Positions 35,104 through 43,157 of a stretch of DNA of 64,000 nt are shown here, piece by piece. The DNA is from JAJVHZ01 sp041395385 (lineage in GTDB: Bacteria > Pseudomonadota > Gammaproteobacteria > JAJPIJ01). The notes beneath the pieces were generated by a model, which did not search any database, had not been told where the DNA came from, and saw only the letters and a list, made by a program, of their open reading frames with translations. How positions within the stretch are numbered: the first letter of the stretch is position 1; the number at the start of each line of letters is the position of its first letter. Position numbers and translations under genes: made by a program. The stretch is taken from NCBI GenBank assembly GCA_041395385.1, contig JAWLAN010000008.1, positions 124,001 through 188,000 of the forward strand, read 5' to 3'.

Positions 35104-35895
35104 ATGTCACGCCCGACCCTCGTCCTCGCCCTCGCCGCCCTGCTGGGGCTCGCCCCGTCCGCGCACGCCGTCGGTTCACTGACCGACGTCAACATCTACG
35201 ACCGCAGCACCGGCCAGACGCTGCCCGTCTACTACATGGACGGCCAGTACTTCGTCGCCGGCGAGCCCGGTCACGAGTACCAGATCCAGATCCGCAACCA
35301 GAGCGGCGGCGACGTACTGGCCGTCGTCTCCGTCGACGGCGTGAACGTCGTCAGCGGCGAGACCGCGCACTGGCGGCAGGGCGGTTATGTCCTCGACAAC
35401 TGGCACAATCTCGAGATCAAGGGTTGGCGCAAGAGCCTCGAGCGCACCGCGGCGTTCTATTTCACACGCCTGCCGGATTCCTACGCCGCGCGCACGGGTC
35501 GTCCGGACAACGTCGGTGTCATCGGCGTGGCGGTCTTCCAGCGCAAGCCGGCGCCGATTCCCGTTCCCTATCCCGCGCCCATGACGCAGGCGGACGAGGC
35601 TGCCCCGGCGGCAGGCGCCCCGGCGGAGTCGCGCCAGGACGCCAAGTCCGCGGAGCTCTCGAATCGCGGCCGGCGCGAAGCCGAGGCCGCGCGGCTGGGC
35701 ACCGGTCATGGCCGCAGCGAGACCTCCTACGCGCGCTACACGACCTTCGAGCGCGCCACGGAATCGCCCGCCGAGATCATCACCGTCCGCTACGACAGCC
35801 GCCGCAACCTCATCGCCCAGGGTGTCATTCCCGCCGACGTGGTTCGGCCGCTGGCGGTGAATCCCTTTCCGGGCGGCTTCGTGCCCGATCCCTGA
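35104..35895 (+). CDS. Secreted protein of unknown function
   Basis: A 263-residue protein with a signal peptide (LVLALAALLGLAPSAHA). Residues 25-150 look like a compact beta-rich domain (VNIYDRSTGQTLPVYY, YQIQIRNQSGGDVLAVVSVDG, FYFTRLPDSYAARTG). An Ala/Pro-rich linker and a second short domain (ATESPAEIITVRYDSRRNLIAQGVI) follow. I do not recognise the family by name. The good start has AAGGAACC before ATG. It lies upstream of the sigma factor gene, separated by about 200 bases. Confidence 0.7.
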   Translation: MSRPTLVLALAALLGLAPSAHAVGSLTDVNIYDRSTGQTLPVYYMDGQYFVAGEPGHEYQIQIRNQSGGDVLAVVSVDGVNVVSGETAHWRQGGYVLDNWHNLEIKGWRKSLERTAAFYFTRLPDSYAARTGRPDNVGVIGVAVFQRKPAPIPVPYPAPMTQADEAAPAAGAPAESRQDAKSAELSNRGRREAEAARLGTGHGRSETSYARYTTFERATESPAEIITVRYDSRRNLIAQGVIPADVVRPLAVNPFPGGFVPDP

Positions 35896-36098
35896 GGCCG
35901 GCCCAGCGCACGCGGCGCAGGTGCGTGCGCTTCGCCGCCGGGCGCCGAACGGCGATGCAGGGACATGCGTTGCGTCATTCCCCTCGCCGCGCCCGCGGGA
36001 GGGGAATCCCGTCGAGCACGGGTGCGGAGCCCGGCGCGCGCGCCTCGACCGGGCGCCGGGTTGTGGCCATGTCCGCATCCGCTACACTGGAGGCGGGC

Positions 36099-36671
36099 AT
36101 GGGCGACTCCCTATCCGACGAAGAACTGATGTTGCGCTACGGTGCCGGCGACGCCGCCGCCTTCGACATGCTCTATGCGCGCCACAAGGGCGGCGTCTAC
36201 CGCTACCTGCTGCGCCAGTTGCGCGAACCGGCGCTCGCCGAGGAGCTGTTTCAGGACGTGTGGCTCAAACTCGTCAATGCCCGCGATCGCTACACCGTGC
36301 AGGCCAAGTTCTCGACCTGGCTGTATCGCATCGCGCACAACCGCCTCATCGACCACGTGCGCCGCCAGGGCGGTCGTGAGGTCGTGTCGCTGGACCTGAA
36401 CGACGCGGAAGAGGATCCGCCGCTGCAGATCGCCGACGATCCCGCACGCACGCCGGAGGCGCGCCAGTGGGCGCAACAGCAGCTCGAGCGCGTCGTCCAG
36501 CTGGTCGAGGCCCTGCCGCCGGCGCAGCGCGAGGCGTTTCTCCTGCACCACGAGGGCGAGCTCGGCCTGGACGCGATCGCCGAGGCCACCGGGGTGAATC
36601 GCGAGACCGCCAAGAGCCGGCTGCGTTACGCCTTCGACAAGCTGCGCCGGGGGCTGGAGGAATACCTGTGA
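36099..36671 (+). CDS. ECF-type RNA polymerase sigma factor
   Basis: A 190-residue sigma-70 family protein with region 2 (ELFQDVWLKLVNARDRY, FSTWLYRIAHNRLIDHVRR) and region 4 (LPPAQREAFLLHHEGELGLDAIAEATG, ETAKSRLRYAFDKLRR), without regions 1 and 3. GGAGG six bases before ATG 36099 makes this start preferable to the in-frame ATG at 36069. A TACACT hexamer between the two may be the promoter -10 box. Its stop overlaps the start of the next gene, a probable membrane-bound partner. Confidence 0.9.
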   Translation: MGDSLSDEELMLRYGAGDAAAFDMLYARHKGGVYRYLLRQLREPALAEELFQDVWLKLVNARDRYTVQAKFSTWLYRIAHNRLIDHVRRQGGREVVSLDLNDAEEDPPLQIADDPARTPEARQWAQQQLERVVQLVEALPPAQREAFLLHHEGELGLDAIAEATGVNRETAKSRLRYAFDKLRRGLEEYL

Positions 36672-37726
36672 GCGAAACGCGGAACGACGACGCGCCTGGC
36701 AACGGCGAGATCTCCGCGGCCTACCGCGCGCGCTCCGCCGAGGTGCCGCCCGCGGAGATCGACGCGCGCATCCTGGCGGCGGCGCATCGCGCCGTGGGCA
36801 GCCGCCCGGGCGGACGCAGGCACCGCTGGTTCCGCTGGGTCGATGCGCCGTTCGCGACCGCGGCCGTGGTGCTGGTGAGCGCGACCCTCATCCTGCTCAT
36901 GCGCGAGGAGGGCATGCTCGGACGGCGCGCGGCGACGGAGGCGAAACGGGCTGCGGCGACGGAGGAGACGGCCGTGCAGGCGCCTGCAGCGACGGCGATC
37001 GAAAACGGCGCCGCCGACGTTTCAGCCCCGGCCGCGCCCACGCAGGCTCGCGCAAGGGCGGAGGAGGAAGCTGGCGCCATCGCGCCGGGGGAGCCACCGG
37101 CTGCGACGGCGGAGGCGCCCGCGGCAGCGAACGCGACGATCTCGCCGGAGGCTGACACCGCGGCCCCGGCGCCACCGGCTGGAACGCAGCGGCACGACCC
37201 GCTTGCGCCGCCCGCGCCGGGCGCAGGGGAAACGGCGATCGTGCCGGGCCGCGATTCCGTCGAGGCGGCAAGGGCGGCCGCTCCCGAGGAAGAGCGCGGG
37301 ACCTCGCCGGAGGCGTTTCCCGCCGCGACGCCGGCCGCGGATGCCACGATCAGGCAGCAGGCGGTCCCCCCGGCGGGAACGGCGGATCGCGCGGCCGCCA
37401 TGCCGTCTGCGCCGGATTTGGAGTCACAGCCTGCGCCGGCCGCTGCGCCGCCTCGCGCCGTCGCGCCGGAGTCGGCGGAGTCGGCGGAGCTCCAGGCACC
37501 AACCGCCGACGCCGAGGCGGCCGCGACCGCGCAACGGCTCGCGAAGGAGAAGACGGCGGGCCCGACGGCGCAGACACCCGAGGAGCGCTGGCTGCAGGAG
37601 ATTCGCGAGCTCCTGCGCGCCGGCAAGTACACCGATGCGCAGCTTTCGCTGGCACGTTTCGTCAACGCTTACCCCCACTACCAGTTGCCGGCGGACATCA
37701 TCGACACCCTGAAGCCCGCCGATTGA
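36668..37726 (+). CDS. Ala/Pro-rich membrane protein, probable anti-sigma partner
   Basis: A 352-residue protein. An N-terminal cytoplasmic segment (DARILAAAHRAV) precedes one transmembrane helix (residues about 60-78, ATAAVVLVSATLILLM). About 215 residues of Ala/Pro/Glu-rich low-complexity sequence follow, then a short conserved-looking C-terminal domain (TPEERWLQEIRELLRAGKYTDAQ). GTG at 36668 overlaps the sigma factor stop (GTGA). Topology and coupling fit a membrane-bound regulator of the sigma factor. No zinc-binding anti-sigma (ZAS) motif is visible. Confidence 0.7.
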   Translation: MSETRNDDAPGNGEISAAYRARSAEVPPAEIDARILAAAHRAVGSRPGGRRHRWFRWVDAPFATAAVVLVSATLILLMREEGMLGRRAATEAKRAAATEETAVQAPAATAIENGAADVSAPAAPTQARARAEEEAGAIAPGEPPAATAEAPAAANATISPEADTAAPAPPAGTQRHDPLAPPAPGAGETAIVPGRDSVEAARAAAPEEERGTSPEAFPAATPAADATIRQQAVPPAGTADRAAAMPSAPDLESQPAPAAAPPRAVAPESAESAELQAPTADAEAAATAQRLAKEKTAGPTAQTPEERWLQEIRELLRAGKYTDAQLSLARFVNAYPHYQLPADIIDTLKPAD

Positions 37727-37884
37727 TAGCTCGCGGAATCGCCGCGCACTGGCATGGATGTGCTTCGCCCCTCGCGCTGCCGCCATCGCCCTCACCTGAT
37801 CGCGATCAATCTTTGGTGCGCGTGGTCACAATCGCGCCTTGCGATCCGGCGCCACCGAACTAGAGTTGAATATAGACACGCTGC

Positions 37885-38106
37885 TACCGATGCGACGCGC
37901 CGGTCAGTGCCGCAAGGCAGGCGCAGCGTCGTCGATGCGCCGAGGCCGCTAGCATGAAGGCGTAGCCGGGTGGACCTCGGAATTAACTCCCCAATGCGCG
38001 GGAGTTGCCCCGCTCGCCGTCGGTGCTCGGTCACCGAAGGACACGGCAAGGGCGGGATCAGGTGAAAATCGACCGGCAAGAAACCCGCACCTGCGGGTTT
38101 TTTGTT
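37885..38106 (+). ncRNA. Candidate structured RNA ending in an intrinsic terminator
   Basis: Between 37965 and 38106 the plus strand shows consecutive stems: CCG/CGG around a GGA loop (37967-37980); AACTCCC / GGGAGTT (37985-38006); and GCCGT CGGTG / CACCG...ACGGC nested (38016-38046). A terminator hairpin with six Ts follows. Five GGA motifs occur in the same 110 bases. No gene follows on the plus strand, so a riboswitch is unlikely; a stand-alone sRNA is more probable. A CsrA/RsmA-sponge type is one possibility because of the GGAs, but most are not in proven loops. The 5' end is a guess. Confidence 0.4.
38081..38104 (+). terminator. Intrinsic terminator
   Basis: AAACCCGC, loop ACCT, GCGGGTTT followed by TTTG: a clean seven-to-eight base-pair stem with a run of six Ts. 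On the minus strand it can also act at the 3' end of the flavoprotein gene (AAACCCGC/GCGGGTTT is symmetric), though the T-run there is short. Confidence 0.8.
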
Positions 38107-38141
38107 TCCGTCTCCCTCGCCGGCCCCTGCTCCCCCGAAGA

Positions 38142-39383
38142 TCACCGCGCGCGCTGGAGCCACGCCGCAGCGCCGATGCCTGCCGCACGGCCGGTGGCAA
38201 TACAGGCGGTCAACAGGTAACCGCCGGTCGGCGCCTCCCAGTCGAGCATCTCGCCGGCGCAGAAGACCCCGGGCAGCCTGGTGAGCATGAGATTGCCGTC
38301 GAGTTCCTCGAAGCGCACGCCGCCGGCCGTGCTGATCGCCTCGTCGATCGGCCGCGGCGCGACCAGCGTCACCGGCAGCGCCTTGATCGCCGCGGCCAGC
38401 CGCGCGGGATCGCGGAGATCGGAGGCCGGCAGGATCTCGCGCAGCAACGCCGATTTCGCGCCCTCGATGCCGGCGCAGCGACGCAGGTGCCTGGCGAGTG
38501 AATGCGAGCCGCGGGGCCGCGCCAGGGATCCGGCGAGGCGCGCCGCGTCCCGGCCGGGGGCGAGATCGAGCCGGACCGTGGCCGGCCCGTGTCGTGCGAT
38601 CTCGTCGCGGATCGCCGCCGACAGCGCGTAGATGACGCCGCCCTCCACGCCGTACGCCGTCAGGATGAACTCCCCCTGCAGACTGAGTGAGCGCGCTGCG
38701 GCGCGCGGCAGCGTCACGATTACCGGTTTGACCGGCTGGCCCGCATGGCGGCTGCGCAGGTGCTCGCTCCAGGCCGCCTCGAATCCGCAGTTCGAAGGCC
38801 TGAGTGGCGCGATGTCGATGCCGCGCCCCGCGAGCAGCGGCACCCAGGCGGCGTCCGATCCAAGCCTGGCCCAACTCCCGCCGCCGAGCGCGAGCACGGT
38901 GGCGCCTGCGCTCGTTTCGTGAAGCCCGCCCGGGGTGGCGAAGCGCAGGGCGCCGGACTCGCCCCAGCCGCACCAGCGGTGACGCACGTGGAAGCGCACG
39001 CCGCCCGCGCGCAGCCGGTGCAACCAGGCGCGCAACAACGGCGCGGCCTTCATGCCGGCGGGGAACACGCGTCCGGAGGAGCCCACGAAGGTCTCCACGC
39101 CAAGGCCGTGGGCCCAGGCGCGCAGGGCCGCCGCGTCGAACGAGGCAATCAGCGGCTGCAGCCGCGTCCCGCGATCGCCATAGCGCGCCAGGAAGGCTGC
39201 CGGGTCTTCGGAGTGCGTGATATTGAGCCCGCCCTTGCCGGCCAGCAGGAACTTCCGGCCCACGGACGGCATGGCGTCGTAGAGTTCCACGCGCGCGCCG
39301 GAGGCCGTTGCCGCCTCCGCGGCCATCAGTCCCGCCGGGCCGCCGCCGATGACGGCGACGTGGTGATCGGTCGGCGCTGGCAA
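38142..39383 (-). CDS. BaiN/HI0933-family flavoprotein
   Basis: A 413-residue FAD-binding protein with dinucleotide motif AVIGGGPAGLMAAE at residues about 10-23, the family motif GRKFLLAGKGGLNITHSE, and C-terminal GGVRFEELDGNL, then CAGEMLDWEAPTGGYLL. These match the BaiN/HI0933 group, close to the TIGR03862 subset in length and motifs. The reaction is not established. It appears monocistronic or loosely linked with the DUF1289 gene upstream (89-base gap). Confidence 0.88.
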   Translation of the reverse strand: MPAPTDHHVAVIGGGPAGLMAAEAATASGARVELYDAMPSVGRKFLLAGKGGLNITHSEDPAAFLARYGDRGTRLQPLIASFDAAALRAWAHGLGVETFVGSSGRVFPAGMKAAPLLRAWLHRLRAGGVRFHVRHRWCGWGESGALRFATPGGLHETSAGATVLALGGGSWARLGSDAAWVPLLAGRGIDIAPLRPSNCGFEAAWSEHLRSRHAGQPVKPVIVTLPRAAARSLSLQGEFILTAYGVEGGVIYALSAAIRDEIARHGPATVRLDLAPGRDAARLAGSLARPRGSHSLARHLRRCAGIEGAKSALLREILPASDLRDPARLAAAIKALPVTLVAPRPIDEAISTAGGVRFEELDGNLMLTRLPGVFCAGEMLDWEAPTGGYLLTACIATGRAAGIGAAAWLQRAR

Positions 39384-39472
39384 GCAGTCAGCCTTTTGGT
39401 CGAGACGGCCGGCGACCGTGCCCGGGCGGACGCCGGCTCACGTCACGCACGCCGGTCCGCGCGGCATGGATC

Positions 39473-39667
39473 TCAGTGCTCGCCACTGGTCACGCAACGG
39501 CGCTCGCAGTCGGCAAGTCGAGTGGCCGCGGCGTGCGTGACCTCGATCCTCCGCTCATCGCTCATCTGCAGCCAGTGCTGGATGTCCATGCGCGTGCGGC
39601 CGCAACCGATGCAAAAATCCAGTCCGGGCGGAATGTGGCAGATCTGCCTGCAGGGGGATTCGACCAT
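39473..39667 (-). CDS. DUF1289 family protein
   Basis: A 64-residue protein with four Cys in the DUF1289 pattern: SPCRQICHIPPGLDFCIGCGRT. The pattern suggests metal binding. ATG at 39665-39667 is preferred over a TTG three codons upstream. It is separated from the downstream flavoprotein by about 90 bases. A role in iron-sulfur or metal biology is inference. Confidence 0.85.
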   Translation of the reverse strand: MVESPCRQICHIPPGLDFCIGCGRTRMDIQHWLQMSDERRIEVTHAAATRLADCERRCVTSGEH

Positions 39668-39679
39668 CGGTCTCAAGGG

Positions 39680-40150
39680 CTAGGGGGCCGGTGCGGGCTC
39701 GAGGATGGTGTTGGCCGTCGGCCCGGGGCCGCTCTCCTGCAGCACCACCTCCTCCTCACCGGCCGCCGCGTAATGCGCGATCCCCTTCGGCACCACGATC
39801 ACCGTCCCGGGTCCGTGCGCGGACAGCCCGCGGTCGTCGTAGCGATCGCCGACGCCGAAAAAATAAACGCCGCTCAACACGGTCACCGTGCGATCGTCCG
39901 GATGCGCGTGCGCGGGCACCTTCACGCCGGCGGCGAAGCGCACCCGCAGCGTGTAATGACCGGTGCGTGGATCCCCGGCCACGACCGCCACGCCGACGCC
40001 GGGCACCTTCGCGTCCTCGACATAGCGGATGTCCTGCGGCGCGAGCACGGCGACCGACGGCGCGGACGTCGCATCGCCCGACGCATCCACACATGCACCG
40101 AGTCCGAGTATCAGGCCCGACAATACGATGAAGGTGGAATGCCTGTGCAT
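39680..40150 (-). CDS. Cupin-domain lipoprotein
   Basis: A 156-residue protein with a lipobox (LGLGAC, Cys20), so it is likely lipid-anchored in the periplasm. The cupin core has metal-ligand residues in VPAHAHPDDRTVTVLSG and a second motif with His in GIAHYAAAGEE. Substrate unknown. It may be transcribed with the downstream DUF1289 gene. Confidence 0.85.
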   Translation of the reverse strand: MHRHSTFIVLSGLILGLGACVDASGDATSAPSVAVLAPQDIRYVEDAKVPGVGVAVVAGDPRTGHYTLRVRFAAGVKVPAHAHPDDRTVTVLSGVYFFGVGDRYDDRGLSAHGPGTVIVVPKGIAHYAAAGEEEVVLQESGPGPTANTILEPAPAP

Positions 40151-40238
40151 GATGGTCCTCGCAACCGGTGTGATGCATGCGCCGCGGCGGCTCGTCGATC
40201 CGCCACTGGCGGGCGGCCTTGCGGCGCGCGAGTGGCCG

Positions 40239-40505
40239 CTACACGCCCATCTTGCCCAGGGCCTCGACGATCTCTCTCAGCACCTGCTCGGCGACCGGAT
40301 GCCGGGCGGCAAACCGCGTCTCCAGCGCCGTGGCCCGATCCATGAGGGACTCCGCCTCTCCGGCGCCGGCGCCGGACTTCAGGATCCGGTGGATGTCGGA
40401 GTCGAGGTCGCGGACCAGCCCGAGCAGTTCGGGATCGATCCTGTCGGCCGACTCGAGTTCCTTGTGCAGCCTGCGCATCAGTTCCTTCACCGCCGCTTCT
40501 TTCAT
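40239..40505 (-). CDS. DUF4404 family protein
   Basis: An 88-residue, mainly helical soluble protein (LRRLHKEL-like start, LLGLVRDLDSDIHRIL, HPVAEQVLREIVEALGKMGV) matching DUF4404. ATG at 40503-40505 is preceded by GAGGTG at suitable spacing. Function unknown. It lies 88 bases upstream of the cupin gene, same strand. Confidence 0.8.
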   Translation of the reverse strand: MKEAAVKELMRRLHKELESADRIDPELLGLVRDLDSDIHRILKSGAGAGEAESLMDRATALETRFAARHPVAEQVLREIVEALGKMGV

Positions 40506-40774
40506 TCCGCACCTCGTCGGGAACATCGTTTCTCTCCCCGGATCCTGCCCGATCGCGCATGGCGACGCCACCGTCGATCGCGCCTCTGCAGCCGGGGACG
40601 GCGCAGGACCGCAATTTACTTCCAACCGCAAAGACCGGACACTAGCGGCGGAACGCCGTTAGCGTACATGGCGTGCACGGGAATCGCGTACGGAGTATCG
40701 ATGCCTATGGACATCGCACCCGCTCAGGCCGTGGTCGCCACGGCCACCATTGCGGCACGCGCGGGGTTGCGGGT

Positions 40775-42025
40775 ATGAGGGCGCCGCTACCGCCAGTCGC
40801 TCTGCTCGCCGCGCTCGCGCTCGCCCCGGCCGTGATCGCGCTGCCCGGCGTGCCGATGACGCTCGCCGGCGCGGGCGCGTGGCTGGGCTGGCTCGGCAGC
40901 GGCTTGATCGCCGCCAGCCTGTTGCTGATGGTGAGGGAGCCGGCCTTCGCGGCGTGGTTCGGCGACCTGGAGCGCATGTACCGCTGGCACCACGGCATGG
41001 GTACGCTCGGCTACGCGGTCCTGCTCGCGCATCCCGTCGTTCTCGCCGCGGCGTCATTGCCGGAGGATCCCGCCGCGGCGTGGAGGGTGCTCTCGCCTGC
41101 GGCGCAGTCCTGGCATACGCTGCTGGCCTGGCTCGCCCTGCTTGCGCTCATGGCGGGGCTGGCCGCGACCTTCGCCGTCCGGCTGCCCTACAGCCTGTGG
41201 CGATCGCTGCATGCCATGCTCGGCATCGGCGTGCTGCTCGGCCTGGTGCACACCCTTGCGATCGACGGGGTCAGCGCGAAGAGCATGCTGGTGGTCGCGG
41301 CGGCGGTGATTGCGCTGGGCTGGCGGGCAACGCGCGCGGACAGGGGCGGCGGCGCGCGCCCCTACGAGGTGAGCGCCGTGCAACATCCGGCGCCGCTGAC
41401 CACGGAGGTGACGCTGCGACCGCTGGCCGCACCGATCACGGTGGCGCCCGGGCAGTTCGTGATGGCGGCGTTCTTCGACGGCCCGCACTTTCGCGGCTGC
41501 GGGGAGTACCATCCTTACACGGTCAGCGCCGTTGCGCCGGGCGGCACGCTCGCGCTCGGCATCAAGGCCCTCGGCGACTGCACGCGCAACATTCAGTCGA
41601 TCAAGACGGGCGTGGCCGCGCGCGTGCAGGGAGCCTACGGCAGCTTTCTCGTCGACCGCGCCGAGGCGCCCGAGCTGTGGATCGCCGCCGGCATCGGCGT
41701 CACGCCTTTTCTCGCCCTGCTGCGCACGCAGCCGGTGACCCGGCCCACCGATTTCTTCTACGCGTTTCGCAGCGCTGACAGTGCCCCGTACCTCGCCGAA
41801 CTGGACGGCCTCGGCGCCGCGCAACCCCATCTGCACACGCACTTTCTGGCGATGCAGGAGGACACCTCGCCGCTGTGCGCCCTGCTTGCCGGGGTGCACG
41901 ACCTGACCGACCGCGAGGTCTACATGTGCGGCCCGCCGCCCCTCATCGACGCGGTCGGGGACTGGTTGCGCCGGCGGGGGGTCCCGCCGCAACATATCCA
42001 CTACGAGCGTTTCGACTTCCGATGA
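40775..42025 (+). CDS. Ferric-reductase-like flavocytochrome with NAD(P)H oxidoreductase domain
   Basis: A 416-residue protein. The first half is a ferric-reductase-type membrane domain of about six helices. Heme-ligand His are visible in YRWHHGMGTLGYAVLLAHP and SLWRSLHAMLGIGVLLGLVHT. The second half is a ferredoxin-NADP reductase-like module with FAD motif HPYTVSA, NAD(P) motif GIGVTPFLALLR and C-terminal MCGPPP. It moves electrons from NAD(P)H across the inner membrane. ATG 40775 follows a GGGGTTGCGGGT stretch. The stop overlaps the start of the b5-like gene. Confidence 0.88.
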   Translation: MRAPLPPVALLAALALAPAVIALPGVPMTLAGAGAWLGWLGSGLIAASLLLMVREPAFAAWFGDLERMYRWHHGMGTLGYAVLLAHPVVLAAASLPEDPAAAWRVLSPAAQSWHTLLAWLALLALMAGLAATFAVRLPYSLWRSLHAMLGIGVLLGLVHTLAIDGVSAKSMLVVAAAVIALGWRATRADRGGGARPYEVSAVQHPAPLTTEVTLRPLAAPITVAPGQFVMAAFFDGPHFRGCGEYHPYTVSAVAPGGTLALGIKALGDCTRNIQSIKTGVAARVQGAYGSFLVDRAEAPELWIAAGIGVTPFLALLRTQPVTRPTDFFYAFRSADSAPYLAELDGLGAAQPHLHTHFLAMQEDTSPLCALLAGVHDLTDREVYMCGPPPLIDAVGDWLRRRGVPPQHIHYERFDFR

Positions 42026-42396
42026 TGAAGCGGATCTACATCGGTTCCACCATCGCCTTCTGGATCGCGGTGACCGCGATCTGGGCGGGCAGTCTCCTCG
42101 CGCCTCCCGGGCAACGGGCCGTCGCGCAGTCCCCCGAGCCGAGCTACACGCTGCAGGAGGTGGCCGCGCACGCCAGTGCGGAGGACTGCTGGATGGCCAT
42201 CGGCGCAGAGGTCTACGACCTGACGGCGTACCTGCCGCACCACCCCACGCCCCCGACCGTCATCGCGCCCTCGTGCGGGACGGACGCCACGGCAGCCTAC
42301 AACACGAAGAATCGCGGTCGCCCGCACTCCCCTTACGCGGCCAGCCTGCTGGAGAAGTATCGCATCGGGCGCCTCGAGCAGGCTCCGACGCCGTAG
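42022..42396 (+). CDS. Membrane-anchored cytochrome b5-like protein
   Basis: A 124-residue protein with an N-terminal signal anchor (IGSTIAFWIAVTAIWAGSLL) and a cytochrome b5-like heme domain facing the periplasm (YTLQEVAAHASAEDCWMAIGAEVYDLTAYL). The first heme ligand is the His of HHP, where the usual HPGG is HPTP; the second may be the His in RPHSPYA. The ATGA overlap with the flavocytochrome gene indicates co-translation and probably a shared electron path. Confidence 0.85.
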   Translation: MMKRIYIGSTIAFWIAVTAIWAGSLLAPPGQRAVAQSPEPSYTLQEVAAHASAEDCWMAIGAEVYDLTAYLPHHPTPPTVIAPSCGTDATAAYNTKNRGRPHSPYAASLLEKYRIGRLEQAPTP

Positions 42397-42454
42397 CGCG
42401 CGCACGCGGAGCCCCGCGGAGCAGCGAGGGGGGCGGCGGCACTGCCGGAGATCC

Positions 42455-43000
42455 TCAGGGGCTCAGGCCGGTGAGCGCCGCGAGCGTCCGATCGGCGGCG
42501 TCGGTATCCCACTCCCGCGTGCCGAGCGCGCGGGCGGCGAGATTGCCCTCGGGATCGATGAGGTAGGTGACGGGCACGCCCTGGCGCCAGTAACGGTCGG
42601 AAGCGCGCGTGTCGCGGGCCAGCAGCGTCGTCATCTCTATGCCGTGCTCCCGCAGGAAGGGCGGAACGGACTGTTCGCCGTCGTCGTCGATCGACACGGT
42701 GAAGAACGCGACCTTCTCGCCCCAGCGCCCGTTCAGGCGATCGAGGTCGCGCATCTCCTTCACGCACGGTCCGCACCATGTCGCCCAGAAATGGAGCAAC
42801 ACCCATTGGCCACCGTAATCGGCAAGCGTCCTGCCGTCGTCCAGCACGAGGGGCGGCGCGGGCTGCCCGAGGCGGTCGAACGCGAGGAGGTCGGCGGCGC
42901 CGGCAGGCCGCATCGGAACCGTCGCCAGCACGAGGGCAAGGCAGACCAGAAGCGATGACAATCTGCGGGCCATTGAGTTGAGACGCAATGCCCCGTGCAT
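42455..43000 (-). CDS. TlpA-family thioredoxin-like protein
   Basis: A 181-residue secreted or membrane-anchored thioredoxin-fold protein (signal LVCLALVLATVPMRPAGA) with redox motif WCGPC in WATWCGPCVKEM and cis-Pro in GVPVTYLID. It probably reduces or isomerises periplasmic thiols, for example during cytochrome c or copper-protein maturation. Two starts are possible, ATG 42998-43000 and 42971-42973; the upstream one has a G-rich stretch before it. It lies downstream of the barrel gene on the same strand. Confidence 0.88.
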   Translation of the reverse strand: MHGALRLNSMARRLSSLLVCLALVLATVPMRPAGAADLLAFDRLGQPAPPLVLDDGRTLADYGGQWVLLHFWATWCGPCVKEMRDLDRLNGRWGEKVAFFTVSIDDDGEQSVPPFLREHGIEMTTLLARDTRASDRYWRQGVPVTYLIDPEGNLAARALGTREWDTDAADRTLAALTGLSP

Positions 43001-43157
43001 GGTTCAACGCCCCCGCAACGCTAACGCCGCCTGGACGGAGGTCGCGATGGTCGCGCAACCCGCATCGTTGCCTGCGGGGACCCTGCGCGCAACGCCGGCG
43101 GAGTAACCGACCGCTGCACTCTCGACCCGACGCCGCCGGCCCAAGGACAAGGCGCGC

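Larger units (their letters stand above)
37727..38141. other. Long non-coding gap with RNA candidate
   Basis: About 415 bases without a believable ORF, between the sigma/anti-sigma pair and the convergent flavoprotein. It holds the RNA candidate and terminator listed separately. Confidence 0.6.

Noticed and set aside
37885..38106. Cobalamin, TPP, c-di-GMP, fluoride or yybP-ykoY riboswitch, SRP RNA, RNase P RNA or tmRNA
   Set aside because: I compared the remembered consensus cores by eye and none fits; also no gene follows on the same strand.
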